NCBI GenBank assembly: GCA_003450735.1
Contig: DMEZ01000055.1
Span: 209,317-273,316, forward strand
DNA: 64,000 nucleotides
Reading direction: 5' to 3'
DNA from: Elusimicrobiota bacterium
GTDB lineage: Bacteria > Elusimicrobiota > Elusimicrobia > UBA1565
Shown: positions 26,012 through 33,376 of the stretch, piece by piece
How the letters are laid out: every line of letters starts with the position of its first letter
How positions within the stretch are numbered: the first letter of the stretch is position 1
Program-made: the position numbers and the translations under genes
The notes under the pieces: model-generated
Databases searched by the model: none
What the model was told of the DNA's origin: nothing
What the model saw: only the letters and a program-made list of their open reading frames with translations

Positions 26012-27529
26012 ATGAAAGGGGACGCCAAGACCGACGGGATGGGCAAGGCCGCCTACGAGGCCGAGATGGACAAGCTGATGCCGCGCCTGCAGCTGCTCAA
26101 CCGCCGCCTCTACGAGGCCGGCGTCCCGGTGCTCATCCTCTTCGAGGGCTTCGACGCCTCCGGCCGGGGCGACGCGGCGAACCTGCTCCTCTCCCGTCTC
26201 GACCCCCGCGGCACCCGCGTCCACCTGCTCGGCGCGCCGACCGAGGAGGAGCGCATGCGCCCCTTCTTCTGGCGCTACTGGACGCGGCTCCCGGGCAAGG
26301 GCCGCATCGGGGTCTTCGAGAACTCCTGGTACCACCAGCTCCTCGAGGCCCGCATCGAGGGCGGCCTCAAGCACCGCCGCTTCCTGCGCCGGCTCGACGA
26401 AGCGAACCAGTTCGAACGGATGATCGCCGAGGAAGGCACGCTCGTCCTCAAGTTCTGGATGCACGTCTCCAGGAAGGAGCAGAAGCGGCGCCTGAAGCGG
26501 TGGGAGGACGACCCGGCCTACGCCTTCCGCGTGACCAAGGAGACCTGGAAGCAGAACCGGCGCCATGAGGAGTGGATCGAGACCGCGGAGGAGGCCCTCG
26601 CCCGGACGAACAACCCCATCGCCCCGTGGACGCGGGTCGAGAGCGACGACCGGCGCAGCCGGCGCGTGAGCGTGATCCGCACGGTCTGCGAGGCCTTCGA
26701 GCGCGCGCTCAAGAACGCCGAGAAGGCGGCCAAGGCCGCCAAGGCCGAGGCCCCGAAGGGCCCCCTGCGCGTGACCACCGGCAACAACCCCATCGAGGGC
26801 CTCAACCTGCGCCTGAAGCTCTCGCCCAAGCGCTACGAGGAGGACAAGGGCGAACTCGGCAACCGCCTCGCGGAGCTGCAGAACTACTCCTACCTCAAGC
26901 GCCTGCCCGTCATCGTGATGTTCGAGGGCATGGACGCGGCGGGCAAGGGCGGCGCCATCCGGCGCCTGGCCACCGCGCTCGACCCGCGCGGCTACACCGT
27001 GTTCCCGGTGGCGGCCCCGGACAACGAGGAGAAGGCCCACCACTACCTCTGGCGCTTCTGGCGCCAGATCCCCAAGGCCGGCCACTGGACCATCTTCGAC
27101 CGCAGCTGGTACGGCCGCGTGCTCGTCGAGCGCGTGGAGGGCTTCTGCCGGCCCGAGCAGTGGGGACGGGCCTACGAGGAGATCCGCGACTTCGAGAGCC
27201 AGCTGGCCGAGGCGGGCGCGGTCGTGGTCAAGTTCTGGCTGCAGATCAGCCCCAAGGAACAGCTCCGCCGCTTCCAGGAGCGCCAGCGCCTCGAGCACAA
27301 GCGCCACAAGATCACCGACGAGGACTGGCGCAACCGCGAGAAGTGGCCGCTCTACCGCGACGCCGTGGCGGACATGCTTTTGCAGACCTCCACGCCCGAG
27401 GCCCCCTGGACGATCATCGAAGCCAACGACAAGCTCTGGGCCCGCGCGAAGGTCCTGCGCACGGTCGCGGAAGCCGTCGAGAAGGCGCTCAAGGCCGCCG
27501 GCAAGCCTGGGGAGCGGCTCCGGGTTTGA
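26012..27529 (+). CDS. Two-domain PPK2 (polyphosphate:AMP phosphotransferase-like)
   Basis: The 505-residue protein is a fusion of two PPK2 domains, as in polyphosphate:AMP phosphotransferase, which makes ADP from AMP and polyphosphate. Domain 1 (about 35-235) has Walker A FEGFDASGRGD and WYHQLLEARIEG. Domain 2 (about 280-490) has FEGMDAAGKGGAIRRL and IFDRSWYGRVLVERVEGF with the lid and Walker B arginine/aspartate. In characterised enzymes the C-terminal copy is catalytic, and here too it is closer to the consensus (GKGG versus GRGD). It is translationally coupled to the membrane-protein gene downstream (TTGA). Confidence 0.93.
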   Translation: MKGDAKTDGMGKAAYEAEMDKLMPRLQLLNRRLYEAGVPVLILFEGFDASGRGDAANLLLSRLDPRGTRVHLLGAPTEEERMRPFFWRYWTRLPGKGRIGVFENSWYHQLLEARIEGGLKHRRFLRRLDEANQFERMIAEEGTLVLKFWMHVSRKEQKRRLKRWEDDPAYAFRVTKETWKQNRRHEEWIETAEEALARTNNPIAPWTRVESDDRRSRRVSVIRTVCEAFERALKNAEKAAKAAKAEAPKGPLRVTTGNNPIEGLNLRLKLSPKRYEEDKGELGNRLAELQNYSYLKRLPVIVMFEGMDAAGKGGAIRRLATALDPRGYTVFPVAAPDNEEKAHHYLWRFWRQIPKAGHWTIFDRSWYGRVLVERVEGFCRPEQWGRAYEEIRDFESQLAEAGAVVVKFWLQISPKEQLRRFQERQRLEHKRHKITDEDWRNREKWPLYRDAVADMLLQTSTPEAPWTIIEANDKLWARAKVLRTVAEAVEKALKAAGKPGERLRV

Positions 27530-28422
27530 TCTTCCTCGGGGCGGCGGGCCTGGCCGCCTCCTTCGCCGCGCTCTTCCTGGGCGCGGCCTGGATCCGCCCG
27601 TTCTTCTACCTGCCCGTCTGGGCCTCCACCTTGCTCGTCTTGAGCGGGCTCAACAAGAGGGTCTCGGGCCGCTCGCTTTTGCAGGACGACCCGGCCTCCT
27701 TCCTGCGCATGGCCGCGGTCTCGACGCCCTTCTGGCTGTTCTTCGAGGCGTTCAACGTGAGGCTCGCCGACTGGGCCTACCAGGACCTGCCTTCCCCTCT
27801 GGGATTCCGCTGGCTGGGCTACGCCCTGGCTTTCGCGACCGTGCTCCCCGCCATCCTGGAGACGGCTTCCCTGCTGGAGCATGCCCTCTTTAGAGGAAAG
27901 GAGAAGCCGGACGCCGGCTTCCCGCTGGGCGTCCAGCGGGGCTCCACCGCGCTGGGCGTGGCCTTCCTCTTCCTGCCCCTGCTCTGGCCGAAGGTGTTCT
28001 TCGGGCTGGTGTGGGGCTTCCTGTTCCTCCTGATCGAGCCCCTGCTGGCCCGCGAGGCGCCGGAGCGCTCCTGGATGCGGGCCCTGCTCTCGGGGAACAC
28101 CGGGCGCTTCAAGGCGCTTTTGCTCTCGGGCCTCGTGTGCGGCCTGCTCTGGGAGCTCTTCAACTACTGGGCCGGGGCGAAGTGGGTGTACACGGTGCCC
28201 TGGCCGAAGGGCCCGAAGCTCTTCGAGATGCCCTGGCTGGGCTACCTGGGCTTCCCGCCCTTCGCCCTGGAGTGCGCGAGCTTCCACGCCTGGTTCGAGC
28301 TGAGGTGGGCCGACGCGGGGCCGGGCCAGCGCTGGACGGCGGCCGCGGTCCTCGCCCTGATGAGCCTGGCGGCGTTCTGGGCCGTGGACGCCTTCACCGT
28401 AAGGAGCCTGGTCCCCCTATGA
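27526..28422 (+). CDS. Polytopic membrane protein of unknown function
   Basis: The 298-residue protein has about eight hydrophobic helices. Aromatic-rich loops include FWLFFEAFNVRLADWAYQ and LWELFNYWAGAKWVY, and both begin with the same W-x-x-FxxFN-like pattern, which suggests an internal duplication. It begins at TTG 27526, overlapping the PPK2 stop, and its stop overlaps the next ATG, so it is co-expressed with the kinase and the PLP decarboxylase. I do not recognise the family. Carrier or enzyme cannot be distinguished. Confidence 0.6.
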   Translation: MIFLGAAGLAASFAALFLGAAWIRPFFYLPVWASTLLVLSGLNKRVSGRSLLQDDPASFLRMAAVSTPFWLFFEAFNVRLADWAYQDLPSPLGFRWLGYALAFATVLPAILETASLLEHALFRGKEKPDAGFPLGVQRGSTALGVAFLFLPLLWPKVFFGLVWGFLFLLIEPLLAREAPERSWMRALLSGNTGRFKALLLSGLVCGLLWELFNYWAGAKWVYTVPWPKGPKLFEMPWLGYLGFPPFALECASFHAWFELRWADAGPGQRWTAAAVLALMSLAAFWAVDAFTVRSLVPL

Positions 28423-30275
28423 CACCCCCGCCCAAGCAGCTCGACTTCAACGCCCTCTTCCTGGGCCCGAAATCCGAGAACTATCCGTTCTTCAAGGAGA
28501 TGCTCGGCTTCCTGATGGACGACCACGCCCAGTGGCGCAAGGACTTCCATCCCGACGACAAGCCCGCGTTCTCAGCCCGGGAACAGGAGGACCCCGCGTT
28601 CCAGGAGACGATCCTTCGCACGCGGCAGGCCCTGGCGGAGCTCGCCGGCGACCTGCAGTTGAACTCGATGCCGTGGTTCTCCCCGCGCTATCTGGGCCAC
28701 ATGACGATGGACACGCTCATGGCCGCGAACCTGGGCTACATGCTGACCATCCTCTACAACCCGAACAACTGCGCCTACGAGGGCGGCCCGGCGACCACGG
28801 CGCTCGAGATCGAGGTGGGCCGTCAGCTGGCCGCGCTCATGGGCTTCGACCCCAAGCGGGCGTGGGGGCACATCACCTCCGGCGGGACCGTGGCCAACTA
28901 CGAGGGCCTGTGGCTCGCGCGCAACCTCAAGTCGGTCCCCCGCGCCCTGAAGGAGGCGATGCCGGAGGCGGTGGCCGGCCTCGACGACTGGGCGCTCGCG
29001 AACGTGCCCGTGCGCCGCTCTCTCGACCTCCTGGAGGCGGCCAAGGCCGCGGGCCGCTTCGACGCCGTGCGCGGCCGCACCGCCCGCGGCACGGGGCTCG
29101 GCGGCTGGAAGCCGGGCAAGGTCCTGGTGCCCCAGACCAAGCACTACTCGTGGACCAAGGCCATGGACGTGCTCGGCATCGGACAGGACCACCTCGTGCA
29201 GGTGCGCGTCGGCGAGGACTACCGCATGGACATGGGCCATCTGCGGGAGCTCGTCGAGGGCTTGATCCAGGCCCGGGAGCCCATCCTGGCCGTGGTGGCG
29301 GTGGTGGGCTCGACCGAGGAGGGCGCCGTGGACCCGGTCCACGAGGTCGTCCGCCTGCGCCGGGAGTGCGAGGAGCGCGGCGCCTCCTTCTATATCCACG
29401 TCGACGCGGCCTACGGCGGCTACGGCCGCGCCCTCTTCGTCGGCGAGGACGGCCGCTTCATGGGCCTCCCGGAGACACGGAAGGCCCTGCGGGAGCGCCG
29501 CATCGACCACGCTGAGAGCGAGTGGCCCGACCCGGAGGTCTACGAGGCATTCAAGGCCATGTCCGAGGCGGACTCCATCACGGTGGACCCGCATAAGATG
29601 GGCTACGTCCCCTACGCCGCGGGCGCGGTGGCCGTCCAGGACAAGCGGACGGTCGACCTCGTATCCTACTTCGCGGCCTACGTCTTCGAGAAGAAGGAGG
29701 AGAACCCTCTCCTGCTGGGCTCCTACATCCTCGAAGGCTCGAAGGCCGGGGCGACGGTGGCCGCGGTCTGGATGGCCCACAAGGTGGTGCCGCTCGACGT
29801 GTCGGGCTACGGCCGCCTCATCGGGGCCAGCATCGAGGGGGCCGACCACTTCTACCGCTCCCTGCTGGCCGCCGAGGCTTTCGAGGCGGGGGGGCGGCGC
29901 TTCATCGTCAAGCCGCTGGTCCGGCCGGACTTCAACGTGGTGGATTTCGCCTTCAACGAGGCCGGCGGCAATGACCTCGACGCCATGAACAGCCTCAACC
30001 GGCGCCTTTACGAGGCGTTCTCCTACAAGTCGGGGCCGGTCTACGCCAAGGACTTCATCACTTCGAAGACTTCGCTCGACTACGCGGAGTACGGCGACGC
30101 GCCGCGCGCCTTCGTCCGCTCGCTGGGCATCCCGGACGCGGAGTGGGACCGGGTGCGCAGCGTCTTCGTCCTGCGCTCGTGCGTGCTGACCCCGTACCTC
30201 TCGAAGAACACGACCTACGCCGAGTACTGGGCGGGCCTGCTGGCGGCCCTGCGCGCGAAGCTGGCCGAGCTCTGA
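28419..30275 (+). CDS. Pyridoxal-dependent (group II) amino acid decarboxylase
   Basis: The 618-residue PLP enzyme belongs to the aromatic-L-amino-acid/glutamate decarboxylase superfamily. Seen are the substrate-entry segment TLMAANLGYMLTILYNPNNC, HITSGGTVANYEGLWLARN, FYIHVDAAYGGYGRALF (the PLP-pyridine aspartate) and SITVDPHKMGYVPYAAGAV with the Schiff-base lysine. It is longer than typical glutamate decarboxylase (about 460), close to the tyrosine decarboxylase-like long forms. The substrate is not determined. It ends the ferredoxin to PLP chain; the ATG at 28419 overlaps the membrane-protein stop. Confidence 0.88.
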   Translation: MTPPPKQLDFNALFLGPKSENYPFFKEMLGFLMDDHAQWRKDFHPDDKPAFSAREQEDPAFQETILRTRQALAELAGDLQLNSMPWFSPRYLGHMTMDTLMAANLGYMLTILYNPNNCAYEGGPATTALEIEVGRQLAALMGFDPKRAWGHITSGGTVANYEGLWLARNLKSVPRALKEAMPEAVAGLDDWALANVPVRRSLDLLEAAKAAGRFDAVRGRTARGTGLGGWKPGKVLVPQTKHYSWTKAMDVLGIGQDHLVQVRVGEDYRMDMGHLRELVEGLIQAREPILAVVAVVGSTEEGAVDPVHEVVRLRRECEERGASFYIHVDAAYGGYGRALFVGEDGRFMGLPETRKALRERRIDHAESEWPDPEVYEAFKAMSEADSITVDPHKMGYVPYAAGAVAVQDKRTVDLVSYFAAYVFEKKEENPLLLGSYILEGSKAGATVAAVWMAHKVVPLDVSGYGRLIGASIEGADHFYRSLLAAEAFEAGGRRFIVKPLVRPDFNVVDFAFNEAGGNDLDAMNSLNRRLYEAFSYKSGPVYAKDFITSKTSLDYAEYGDAPRAFVRSLGIPDAEWDRVRSVFVLRSCVLTPYLSKNTTYAEYWAGLLAALRAKLAEL

Positions 30276-30417
30276 GACCCGCTCAGGACCGCGCGGCTGG
30301 CCGAGATGTAGGTGGCCCCCGCGTGGCATAGAGGAAGAACAGGAGCTCGCAGGGGTCTTGATGTCCGGCGGCAGATCCGGCGGCACGCGGGCTTCACGAT
30401 GCTGGATTGTAGGAACT

Positions 30418-30807
30418 TTAGCGGGCGGGAGGCGGCGCGCTCCGGAACAGGCGCCCACGAAGGTAGCCCGCGCCGATATAGAGGGAGACCACGACGGGGA
30501 GAAGCGTGCCGACCATCAGCGCGTAGCCGGTGCTCCTATGCGAACCGCCGTTGCCGAAGAGCGCCAGGCCCGCGCCTCCGAGGAACGGGATGACCGCTCC
30601 GAACAGCAGCCAGAGCAGGTTCCCCACCCTCTCGCGGTGCCCGGAGGTCGCGACCGCGGCCGCCGCCCAGTTCACCAGGAGCGCCGAGCCCGCCGCCACC
30701 GCCGCGAGCCTGGGATGGCCGTGGGCGAAGAGCCAGTCGATCACGTAGAAGCAGCCGGAGTAGGCGGCGTAGACCGCCGCGACCGCGAGGGACAAGCCGA
30801 TGCTCAT
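30418..30807 (-). CDS. Small four-helix membrane protein
   Basis: The 129-residue protein has four hydrophobic helices (about 4-25, 38-58, 70-88 and 97-118) and a basic C terminus. I do not recognise the family. The start ATG at 30807 is chosen because a TACAAT hexamer on this strand (30819-30814) lies only six bases upstream, a pattern shared with other genes in the window. It is convergent with the PLP decarboxylase, with 142 bp of nothing evident between them. Confidence 0.55.
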   Translation of the reverse strand: MSIGLSLAVAAVYAAYSGCFYVIDWLFAHGHPRLAAVAAGSALLVNWAAAAVATSGHRERVGNLLWLLFGAVIPFLGGAGLALFGNGGSHRSTGYALMVGTLLPVVVSLYIGAGYLRGRLFRSAPPPAR

Positions 30808-30868
30808 CGCGCTATTGTACCTAGTTCCGTCCACCTTGGGCGACCTGCGCCGTCGATCGCAGGGCCGT

Positions 30869-30898
30869 TTGACAGGGGCCCTGCGCTGCGGCTAGACT
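30869..30898 (+). promoter_or_regulatory. Leaderless promoter TTGACA-N18-TAGACT
   Basis: TTGACA at 30869-30874 and TAGACT at 30893-30898 are 18 bp apart, and the ATG of the next gene is six bases after the -10. Transcription would start at or within a base or two of the start codon. This is the clearest promoter of this type in the window. Confidence 0.72.
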
Positions 30899-30904
30899 CT
30901 GCCC

Positions 30905-31189
30905 ATGGCGGCCGGCCCCGAAACCCGGAAGACAAACTGGCGCGCGGTGGGCGCGGGCGTCGCCCTCGCCTTCGCGGGCGTCTTCCTCTCGCACTTCCTG
31001 CTGGGCGAGGACAAGACGACGAACGCCTCGAACCGGCAGTTCAGCATCATCTGGCTGTCCACGTTCGTCGCGGGCCCCGCCTGCGCCGGCCTGCTCGGAG
31101 GCCTGCGCGAGGCCGCGCTCGCGTTCCTGCTGAGCGTCGTCGCTCCCGCTTTCGCCATCTTCGCCTACCTGTCTCTGGCCGGCCATTGA
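30905..31189 (+). CDS. Small membrane protein, two to three helices
   Basis: The 94-residue protein has hydrophobic helices at about 14-32, 48-65 and 70-90, and no recognised family motif. It is supported as a gene by the consensus promoter placed immediately before its ATG. It is divergent from the small membrane protein at 30418-30807, with 97 bp between starts, so both may have been acquired or regulated together. Confidence 0.55.
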   Translation: MAAGPETRKTNWRAVGAGVALAFAGVFLSHFLLGEDKTTNASNRQFSIIWLSTFVAGPACAGLLGGLREAALAFLLSVVAPAFAIFAYLSLAGH

Positions 31190-31202
31190 CGCCCGCCCGA
31201 TG

Positions 31203-31226
31203 AAAAAGCCCTCCGCGAGGAGGGCT
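31203..31226 (-). terminator. Intrinsic terminator of tRNA-Val
   Basis: On the minus strand AGCCCTCC, loop TCGC and GGAGGGCT form an eight-base-pair stem followed by TTTT, 13 bases after the encoded CCA of tRNA-Val. It also sits just beyond the 3' end of the converging small membrane protein gene. Confidence 0.85.
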
Positions 31227-31238
31227 CTTCATTATAAG

Positions 31239-31313
31239 TGGTGGGCAGTATAGGATTTGAACCTATGACCCCTGTCGTGTGAGGACAGTGCTCTACCGCT
31301 GAGCTAACTGCCC
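31239..31313 (-). tRNA. tRNA-Val(CAC), CCA encoded
   Basis: A full cloverleaf reads on the minus strand: acceptor GGGCAGT/ACTGCCC, D arm GCTC/GAGC, anticodon stem CTGTC/GACAG with loop CTCACAC (anticodon CAC), T arm ATAGG-TTCAAAT-CCTAT, then A and an encoded CCA. It decodes GUG. The 40 nt at its 5' side, together with 28 bp upstream, are repeated at 33304-33371, marking the edges of an insertion. Confidence 0.95.
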
Positions 31314-31341
31314 GGCTCCGTATATTCTACAACACTTTCTC
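31274..31341. repeat. Left copy of 68-bp direct repeat (tRNA-Val 5' half plus leader), attachment-like
   Basis: The 68 bases run from the tRNA-Val anticodon loop through its 5' end and 28 bp upstream. They are identical to 33304-33371, exactly 2030 bp away. The break in identity falls in the anticodon loop, a common crossover position of tyrosine recombinases. Unusually, the repeated part is the 5' half rather than the 3' half of the tRNA. Confidence 0.9.
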
Positions 31342-31367
31342 GGCTATCCCTTAAGCCCGTCACGAAA

Positions 31368-31392
31368 CTTGGTGTCCAGGGTGGTGTCCAAT
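31368..31392. repeat. 25-bp direct repeat, copy 1
   Basis: It is identical to 33176-33200 and contains GGTGTCC twice. On the minus strand it encodes LDTTLDTK, in a frame that stops at 31344, three bases from the 68-bp repeat. It may be the last codons of a lost integrase gene. Confidence 0.75.
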
Positions 31393-31504
31393 CCGACGGG
31401 GAACATAACCCCGCAAAGTCGCCGGCAGCTCCGGCATCGCCGCATCGTCTCTCCGAGCAGGCTCCTGTACCTAAACCTACCACCAACCCTGCATCGAACA
31501 GATA

Positions 31505-31801
31505 TTACGGCCGCTGGAGCTTCTGGGCCAGGGCCCGCCTCTTCGTCACCCCGCGCCGCATGGCATCGATGATTATAACGCAGGCCATCATATAGCCCGG
31601 CCATGGCACGGCCGCCACGGCTATGACAGAGGTATCCGCCCCGACCGCTACGGTGCCCAGCGCAATCAACAAAAACAAGAGGATAATGGAGGCCAAGATC
31701 CCGCCGCCCCAAGTAATGATGGTGAATTTCAGGTCCAGTATTATCTTTGGGGGAAAGGGATGAGTAGGCACTATCGCCGCCACGCCCTTCGGGCCCGACA
31801 C
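31505..31801 (-). CDS. Small membrane protein ORF within the tRNA-Val element
   Basis: The 98-residue reading frame has two hydrophobic helices, around residues 28-52 (LASIILLFLLIALGTVAV) and 58-78, and a basic C terminus. It overlaps the end of the preceding ORF by 31 bp on the same strand. No family is recognised. It is plausible as a cargo gene because it is hydrophobic with a clear helix-loop-helix pattern, but no ribosome-binding site is obvious. Confidence 0.4.
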   Translation of the reverse strand: MSGPKGVAAIVPTHPFPPKIILDLKFTIITWGGGILASIILLFLLIALGTVAVGADTSVIAVAAVPWPGYMMACVIIIDAMRRGVTKRRALAQKLQRP

Positions 31802-32130
31802 TCGGCCGTTCGCCGGCAGACCCTGACCTTCCGCCGCCGGAGCTGTTCGGCGATGTGATCTTTGAGCGGGATGTCCGGGCTCTTCCTCCAGTTCTTCCGT
31901 CGCAGGCCGCCGACCGCAACATCCAGTTCATCGGCGACGCACCCGTCCACAGCCCCGTGCGCCCCGGATAGCCGCTGGCTGGCCGTGTGCCGGAACACCC
32001 GGTTCACCCACCGCTTGCGGGCCGGGATCCGCTTGCGCGAACCCTTGGCGTTCTGGCCGTAGTGGTTGCGGCGATCGCGCTCGTAGCTGATCGCCTTCTT
32101 CTCCTGCGGAGACTTTCGCCTGGCCGCCAT
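31771..32130 (-). CDS. Basic conserved hypothetical protein within the tRNA-Val element
   Basis: The 119-residue protein is strongly basic and begins MAARRKSPQEKKAISYERD, followed by RRNHYGQNAKGSRKRIPARK. This resembles a recurrent family of small Arg/Lys-rich hypothetical proteins found in accessory DNA, though I know no function for it. The ATG at 32130 is chosen so that the protein starts at the family-like MAARRK. It is divergent from the AlbA_2 gene with 149 bp between starts. Confidence 0.5.
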   Translation of the reverse strand: MAARRKSPQEKKAISYERDRRNHYGQNAKGSRKRIPARKRWVNRVFRHTASQRLSGAHGAVDGCVADELDVAVGGLRRKNWRKSPDIPLKDHIAEQLRRRKVRVCRRTAECRARRAWRR

Positions 32131-32263
32131 ATCGCCATGGAAATCATACAACGGAACCAGCCGGCTTCAGCATCTTTTTCCCACAACCGAGCCCTATTTA
32201 AGCCTGCTTTCACCTCGCTCCCCCTATGCCTGCTCGCCACCTCCAGCCCCAGGGATTTTGTGG

Positions 32264-32269
32264 CATAAT
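32264..32269 (+). promoter_or_regulatory. Candidate -10 (CATAAT) of the short AlbA_2 gene
   Basis: CATAAT lies ten bases before the ATG at 32280, with no ribosome-binding site between. This matches the short-leader pattern of other genes in the window. Confidence 0.4.
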
Positions 32270-32279
32270 CTCATCCGTC

Positions 32280-33155
32280 ATGACCCTGAAGGATCTTCGC
32301 CGTCTCGCGGCGCAGGGCGAAGGCCCCCGGCTCGAGTTCAAGCGTTCGACCGGCGAGCTTCAAGAGGCCCTCCAGACCGCCTGCGCTTTCATGAACGGCC
32401 TGGGCGGCCGCATACTCGTGGGTGTAAAGCCGGACGGCACCCTAGCGGGACAGCAGGTCTCGGACAAGACCCTGCGCGACATCGCCCATGCCCTCGAAGG
32501 CTTCGAGCCCCCATCTCGCGTCGATGTCGAGCGCGTGCCCCTGGCGTCGGGGTTGGAGATCCTGGTCATCACGGTGCCGGCGGCGGGCGGGGCCGTCTCC
32601 CTGGCCATCTTCGACGACCGGGTCGAGATCTGGAGCGCCGGGGCGCTCCCTTCCGGGATCACGCCAGAGGCCCTCTCCCGCAAGCACCTATCCGTCCAGC
32701 GCAATCCCCTCATTGCCGACGTGTTCTACCGTGCCGGCCTCATCGAAAAGTGGGGGCGCGGCACCAACAGGGTGATCGAGCAGTGCCGCAAGCACGGCAT
32801 CGCGCCGCCCACATTCGAGGAGATCACCGGCGCCACGGTCGTGACCTTCCGGGCGCAGGTGCGCCTGGCAGTTCCCCCTCATGAGACCCCTCATGTCACC
32901 CCTCATGAGACCCCTCATGTCGGAGCTCAAGCCGCCAAACTGCTGGCGGCGTGCCGCGAACCCTGCGCCCGAGACGAATTGCAGCGGCTTCTCGGACTCC
33001 ATGACAGGATGCACTTTCTGAGGACATACATCGAGCCGCTGATGGCCAAAGGCTGGCTTGAGATGACGATTCCTGACAAGCCCAAGAGCCGCCTACAACG
33101 CTACCGCGCCACCGCCGCCGGCCTGGCTCAACTGCAGGGAAGCCGCAAATCCTGA
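32280..33155 (+). CDS. Shortened AlbA_2 domain / HATPase_c_4 protein with PHETPHV repeat linker
   Basis: The 291-residue protein starts with an AlbA_2 domain (MTLKDLRRLAAQGEGPRLEF through ILVGVKPDGTLAG and LEILVITVPAAGG, about 1-105). It then jumps directly to FDDRVEIWSAGALPSG and RNPLIADVFYRAGLIEKWG, which is the end of the HATPase_c_4 module. The stretch containing the NALIHRDY-type box, about 190 residues in the 4513-6213 protein, is missing in frame. Residues about 198-215 are a Pro-His repeat (PHETPHVT twice, from 12-bp units near 32875-32922), a linker known in this family, and a winged-helix end follows. The ATPase is probably inactive, leaving a DNA-binding regulator. Confidence 0.75.
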   Translation: MTLKDLRRLAAQGEGPRLEFKRSTGELQEALQTACAFMNGLGGRILVGVKPDGTLAGQQVSDKTLRDIAHALEGFEPPSRVDVERVPLASGLEILVITVPAAGGAVSLAIFDDRVEIWSAGALPSGITPEALSRKHLSVQRNPLIADVFYRAGLIEKWGRGTNRVIEQCRKHGIAPPTFEEITGATVVTFRAQVRLAVPPHETPHVTPHETPHVGAQAAKLLAACREPCARDELQRLLGLHDRMHFLRTYIEPLMAKGWLEMTIPDKPKSRLQRYRATAAGLAQLQGSRKS

Positions 33156-33175
33156 ACGGCCGCCGTCCCGCTTCT

Positions 33176-33200
33176 CTTGGTGTCCAGGGTGGTGTCCAAT
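33176..33200. repeat. 25-bp direct repeat, copy 2
   Basis: It is identical to 31368-31392. The minus-strand frame here reads FVEKLDTTLDTKRSG. It lies 21 bp after the AlbA_2 stop and 103 bp before the right-hand 68-bp repeat, which would fit the remnant of a second, earlier element end. Confidence 0.75.
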
Positions 33201-33303
33201 TTCTCCACAAAAGCCCGCAAACCGGCACAAACCGTGCAGACTACCGCGAAAAGTCTATCGTCGAGGAATCGAGATCGCGCAAAACGGAGGAAGGATACTG
33301 GGG

Positions 33304-33371
33304 GTCGTGTGAGGACAGTGCTCTACCGCTGAGCTAACTGCCCGGCTCCGTATATTCTACAACACTTTCTC
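33304..33371. repeat. Right copy of 68-bp direct repeat (tRNA-Val 5' half), attachment-like
   Basis: It is identical to 31274-31341. It contains the acceptor 5' strand, D arm and half the anticodon loop of tRNA-Val on the minus strand, plus the same 28-bp leader with TAGAAT. It ends five bases before the fic stop codon, so before insertion the order was fic, leader, tRNA-Val. Confidence 0.9.
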
Positions 33372-33376
33372 CCGCC

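Larger units (their letters stand above)
31342..33371. mobile_element. 2.03-kb tRNA-Val-associated insertion (degenerate integrative element)
   Basis: The segment is bounded by 68-bp direct repeats of tRNA-Val sequence. It carries two small minus-strand ORFs and a shortened AlbA_2 gene. No intact integrase is seen, but two 25-bp repeats inside it (31368-31392, 33176-33200) read LDTTLDTK on the minus strand, as if they were relic ends of an integrase or other gene that stopped beside the attachment site. It is probably a decayed element or one mobilised in trans. Confidence 0.7.

Noticed and set aside
32875..32922. 12-bp tandem units (CCTCATGAGACC type) as a CRISPR-like or regulatory repeat
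   Set aside because: They are in frame and encode PHETPHVT repeats, a linker known in AlbA_2-family proteins.
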